Part shown: piece by piece, positions 61,736 to 64,000 of the stretch | Layout of the letters: every line of letters begins with the position of its first letter | How positions within the stretch are numbered: position 1 is the stretch's first letter | Origin: Aliikangiella sp964411875 | GTDB lineage: Bacteria; Pseudomonadota; Gammaproteobacteria; Enterobacterales; Kangiellaceae | DNA: 64,000 nt | Assembly: GCA_964411875.1 (NCBI GenBank) | Contig: CAYPMT010000001.1 | Span: 1 to 64,000 of the forward strand | Reading direction: 5' to 3' | Made by a program: the position numbers and the translations under genes | Notes under the pieces: generated by a model | Told to the model about the DNA's origin: nothing | Seen by the model: the letters and a program-made list of their open reading frames with translations, nothing else | The model's database searches: none

Positions 61736-62857
61736 ATGAGTGAGAAGTTAAATTTGCTCGACCTGAATCACGATGGAATGGTTGAGTTTTTCAAAGATAT
61801 TGGCGAAAAACCATTTCGTGCTCCCCAGGTTATCAAGTGGATCCATCAGTTTGGTATCGATGATTTCGATCAGATGACCAACCTATCTAAGGCGCTACGT
61901 GCCAAACTTAAGTTAACGACAGAAATTAAAGGGCCGGAGATTATTACGGAACAAATTTCTGAAGATGGTACGATTAAGTGGGCGTTGAAAATGCAAGATG
62001 GTCAGGCCATCGAAACGGTTCTTATTCCTGACGGTGAAAGAGGCACGCTTTGTGTTTCATCTCAGATTGGCTGTGTATTAGACTGCTCTTTTTGTTCGAC
62101 AGCACAACAGGGTTTTAACCGTAACCTTTCCACTGCTGAGATTATTGGCCAAGTTTGGTTTGCTATTCGTCGCTTAGGTAGTTTACGTACTACCGGCCAT
62201 AGAAGTGTCACCAATGTGGTGATGATGGGTATGGGAGAGCCATTGCTTAATTTTGATGCGGTTACAAAAGCCATGGACTTAATGTTGAGCGATTTTGCCT
62301 ATGGTCTTTCGAAAAGACGTGTGACCTTGAGTACTTCAGGTGTTGTACCAGGTTTACAGCAATTAGCACAGCGATCCGATGTGGCGCTTGCCTTGTCATT
62401 GCATGCACCTAATAACCAATTGAGAAATGAGTTGGTTCCGCTTAACAAAAAATACCCCATTGAAAAACTTTTACCTGTGGTAAAAGATTACCTTGATAGT
62501 TCTAATGCGAATAAAAAAGTGACCATTGAATATGTTATGTTGAAAGGTGTTAATGATTCACCGGAACATGCGCGAGAGTTAGCAGTGCTCTTGAAAGATT
62601 TGCCTAGTAAAATCAACTTAATCCCTTTTAACCCGTTTCCTAAAACGCGTTATCAAACGTCTAGCCAAAAAGCGATTGACCTTTTTGGCGAGATATTACT
62701 AAAAAAAGGCTTTATTGTTGTAACTCGAAGGACTCGAGGTGATGATATTGATGCGGCTTGTGGACAGCTTGTGGGGCAGGTGAATGATAGAACAAGACGT
62801 CAGCAACGCAATGAGAAAAATTTATATCAAATTAATGTTAAACAATTGAGTGATTGA
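61736..62857 (+). CDS. rlmN: Dual-specificity 23S rRNA/tRNA methyltransferase RlmN
   Basis: RlmN methylates C2 of A2503 in 23S rRNA and of A37 in some tRNAs by a radical SAM route. The 373-residue protein has the cluster motif CVLDCSFC (Cys113, Cys117, Cys120), the GEPLLN motif and a C-terminal catalytic Cys in DIDAACGQL (about 340). Size is close to E. coli (384). The order ndk-rlmN-pilF-rodZ is conserved in this class. Confidence 0.97.
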   Translation: MSEKLNLLDLNHDGMVEFFKDIGEKPFRAPQVIKWIHQFGIDDFDQMTNLSKALRAKLKLTTEIKGPEIITEQISEDGTIKWALKMQDGQAIETVLIPDGERGTLCVSSQIGCVLDCSFCSTAQQGFNRNLSTAEIIGQVWFAIRRLGSLRTTGHRSVTNVVMMGMGEPLLNFDAVTKAMDLMLSDFAYGLSKRRVTLSTSGVVPGLQQLAQRSDVALALSLHAPNNQLRNELVPLNKKYPIEKLLPVVKDYLDSSNANKKVTIEYVMLKGVNDSPEHARELAVLLKDLPSKINLIPFNPFPKTRYQTSSQKAIDLFGEILLKKGFIVVTRRTRGDDIDAACGQLVGQVNDRTRRQQRNEKNLYQINVKQLSD

Positions 62858-62940
62858 ATGAGTCTTTAAGCTAATTGTTTTGATGTGGCAAGCTAAGGAT
62901 ATAAGAAGCGGTATCAATTAAAATGACTGGAGAATTAATC

Positions 62941-63732
62941 ATGAAAAAAATATTTTTAGTGCTCTTCGCTTTAGCACTTGTTGGTTGCCAAACCAGTAGA
63001 GAAGTAACCACACACGGGGCAAACCGTGGTTCAGGAAGTATATCGAGTAATTTTGATAAGAAACCATCTGCAATAAAGCGAGCTGAAATTGGTTTAACTT
63101 ATCTTGGCCAAAACGTTTTAGAGCGAGCGAAGTTTCATTTAGATAAAGCATTAGAATATGATCCTGGTTTGGGCAATGTGCATTACGGTCTGGGTATTTA
63201 CTACCAACGCGTTAAAGATGAAAAGTTAGCCTATAAGCACTTTAAAAAAGCCGTGAAAATCGAGTCAAAAAACCCTAATTTTTTGAATGCCTATGGTGCG
63301 TTTTTATGTGAGCAAGATGATTATCAAGAAGCAGACAAAATGTTTCAACGAGCGATTGATATTCCTACCTATAGTGAAGTATCTAAAACTTTTTACAATG
63401 TTGGTTTATGTGCATTAAAGCAAGATGACACAGAAAAAGCCCAGACTTATTTTCGTAATGCTCTAAACCGTGACTCGAGTATGTCTGGTGCTTTGATAGA
63501 AATGTCGAAAATTGAGTTTGCAAAACAGCGTTACGAAAGGGCCATGAATTATATCAAGCGTTTTGAAAAAAATGGTCGAGTGACATCTGAATCATCATGG
63601 CTTGGTTTAAGGGTGGCTCATTATCTTCGTGATAAAGATGCGATTGCACGTTATGGTTTACTACTGGAGCAGCGATTTCCAGATAGTCACGAAACCAGCG
63701 CTTATTTAGATAATAAAAGACAATGGATGTAG
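62941..63732 (+). CDS. pilF: Type IV pilus biogenesis lipoprotein PilF/PilW
   Basis: PilF (PilW) is an outer-membrane lipoprotein that helps assemble the PilQ secretin. The 263-residue protein has lipobox VGC (Cys16) and six or so tetratricopeptide repeats (about 45-240), for example AEIGLTYLGQNVLERAKFHL. GGAG (62929-62932) lies eight bases before ATG 62941; an ATG at 62923 would place residues before the signal peptide. rodZ overlaps its last ten bases. It suggests that the organism makes type IV pili, in line with the GspE/PilB ATPase at 17.8 kb. Confidence 0.93.
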   Translation: MKKIFLVLFALALVGCQTSREVTTHGANRGSGSISSNFDKKPSAIKRAEIGLTYLGQNVLERAKFHLDKALEYDPGLGNVHYGLGIYYQRVKDEKLAYKHFKKAVKIESKNPNFLNAYGAFLCEQDDYQEADKMFQRAIDIPTYSEVSKTFYNVGLCALKQDDTEKAQTYFRNALNRDSSMSGALIEMSKIEFAKQRYERAMNYIKRFEKNGRVTSESSWLGLRVAHYLRDKDAIARYGLLLEQRFPDSHETSAYLDNKRQWM

Positions 63733-64000
63733 AGCAACCAAACAATCAGTCTGATTCAATGAATATTGGTGATTCATTGATTGCAGCTCGACAAGCTAAA
63801 AATTTGTCGGCGCAGGATATTGCTACGCAACTTAATTTGACAGTAATGCTTGTTGAAAAACTTGAGTCTAATCAATTTAATTTAGATGTTCCTGTCATCT
63901 TTGTTCGTGGTTATATTGCTTCTTATGCTAGAAAAGTTGGGCTAGATACAGAAACGCTATGCCAAGCGTTTGATCAGCAAGTAGAAAGTACACTAGAGCC
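63723..64000 (+). CDS. rodZ: Cell-shape protein RodZ, N-terminal part (cut by window edge)
   Basis: RodZ links MreB to the membrane and the elongation machinery. The visible 92 residues form a helix-turn-helix domain of the Xre type (about 17-80, with LIAARQAKNLSAQDIATQLN and VFVRGYIASYARKVGL). The stop codon and the membrane helix lie outside the window. It overlaps pilF by ten bases, the usual arrangement. Confidence 0.93.
   Translation, partial: MDVEQPNNQSDSMNIGDSLIAARQAKNLSAQDIATQLNLTVMLVEKLESNQFNLDVPVIFVRGYIASYARKVGLDTETLCQAFDQQVESTLE

Noticed and set aside
1..64000. CRISPR array, insertion sequence, prophage or rRNA operon
   Set aside because: No spaced repeat series, transposase, phage structural gene or rRNA sequence was found in the reading.

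Overview
The window is one stretch of an AT-rich gammaproteobacterial chromosome (GC looks well under 45% by eye; not computed). Gene content and order (cca, dksA-gluQ, motY/rnt, flgNMA/cheVR, valS-holC-pepA/lptFG, trmJ-iscS, xerD-dsbC, recJ, rplU-rpmA-obgE, ybgC-tolQRAB-pal-cpoB, queE-queC, ndk-rlmN-pilF-rodZ) are those of a free-living, flagellated, Gram-negative bacterium. MotY, typical of sodium-driven polar motors, together with a TonB receptor/phytase pair, points to a marine or aquatic relative of Oceanospirillales or Kangiellaceae. I cannot name a genus. A run of 100 N at 20724-20823 shows that this is a scaffold with one unresolved join.

Layout. Positions 1-1147 are the end of an integron gene-cassette array: three promoterless small ORFs, each followed by an attC-like site, with the last site touching the stop codon of cca. 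No integrase is in view. 2.6-7.6 kb holds gspA-gspB (machinery that helps a type II secretin through peptidoglycan) and the bifunctional penicillin-binding protein mrcB. 7.9-10.4 kb holds dksA, gluQ and an unassigned GT-B-like glycosyltransferase. 10.8-12.3 kb is a Wzi-like outer-membrane protein. 12.3-17.6 kb is a motility block (motY, flgN, flgM, flgA, cheV, cheR, with rnt embedded) with sigma-28-like promoters before motY and cheV. 17.8-19.6 kb is a GspE/PilB-type ATPase.

19.65-21.74 kb is a gene-poor islet of small unknown ORFs and two lipoproteins. It contains the N gap and a frame interrupted by an in-frame TGA. Then come gloA, a large anchored protein of unknown function, and a leftward TonB receptor plus beta-propeller phytase.

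From 28 kb onward the content is mostly conserved housekeeping: translation (valS, tRNA-Lys, rplU, rpmA, rpsT, trmJ, gluQ), envelope assembly (lptFG, Tol-Pal, pilF, rodZ), DNA replication and repair (holC, recJ, xerD), isoprenoid and carbon metabolism (ispB, pckA, a thiolase), disulfide chemistry (dsbC and two TlpA-like lipoproteins with an extra CxxC), queuosine synthesis and RNA modification. rodZ is cut by the right edge.

The parts least explained by known biology are the cassette array and its junction with cca, the 19.65-21.74 kb islet, the 563-residue anchored protein, and the two double-CxxC TlpA-like lipoproteins. I found no CRISPR array, insertion sequence, prophage or rRNA gene.
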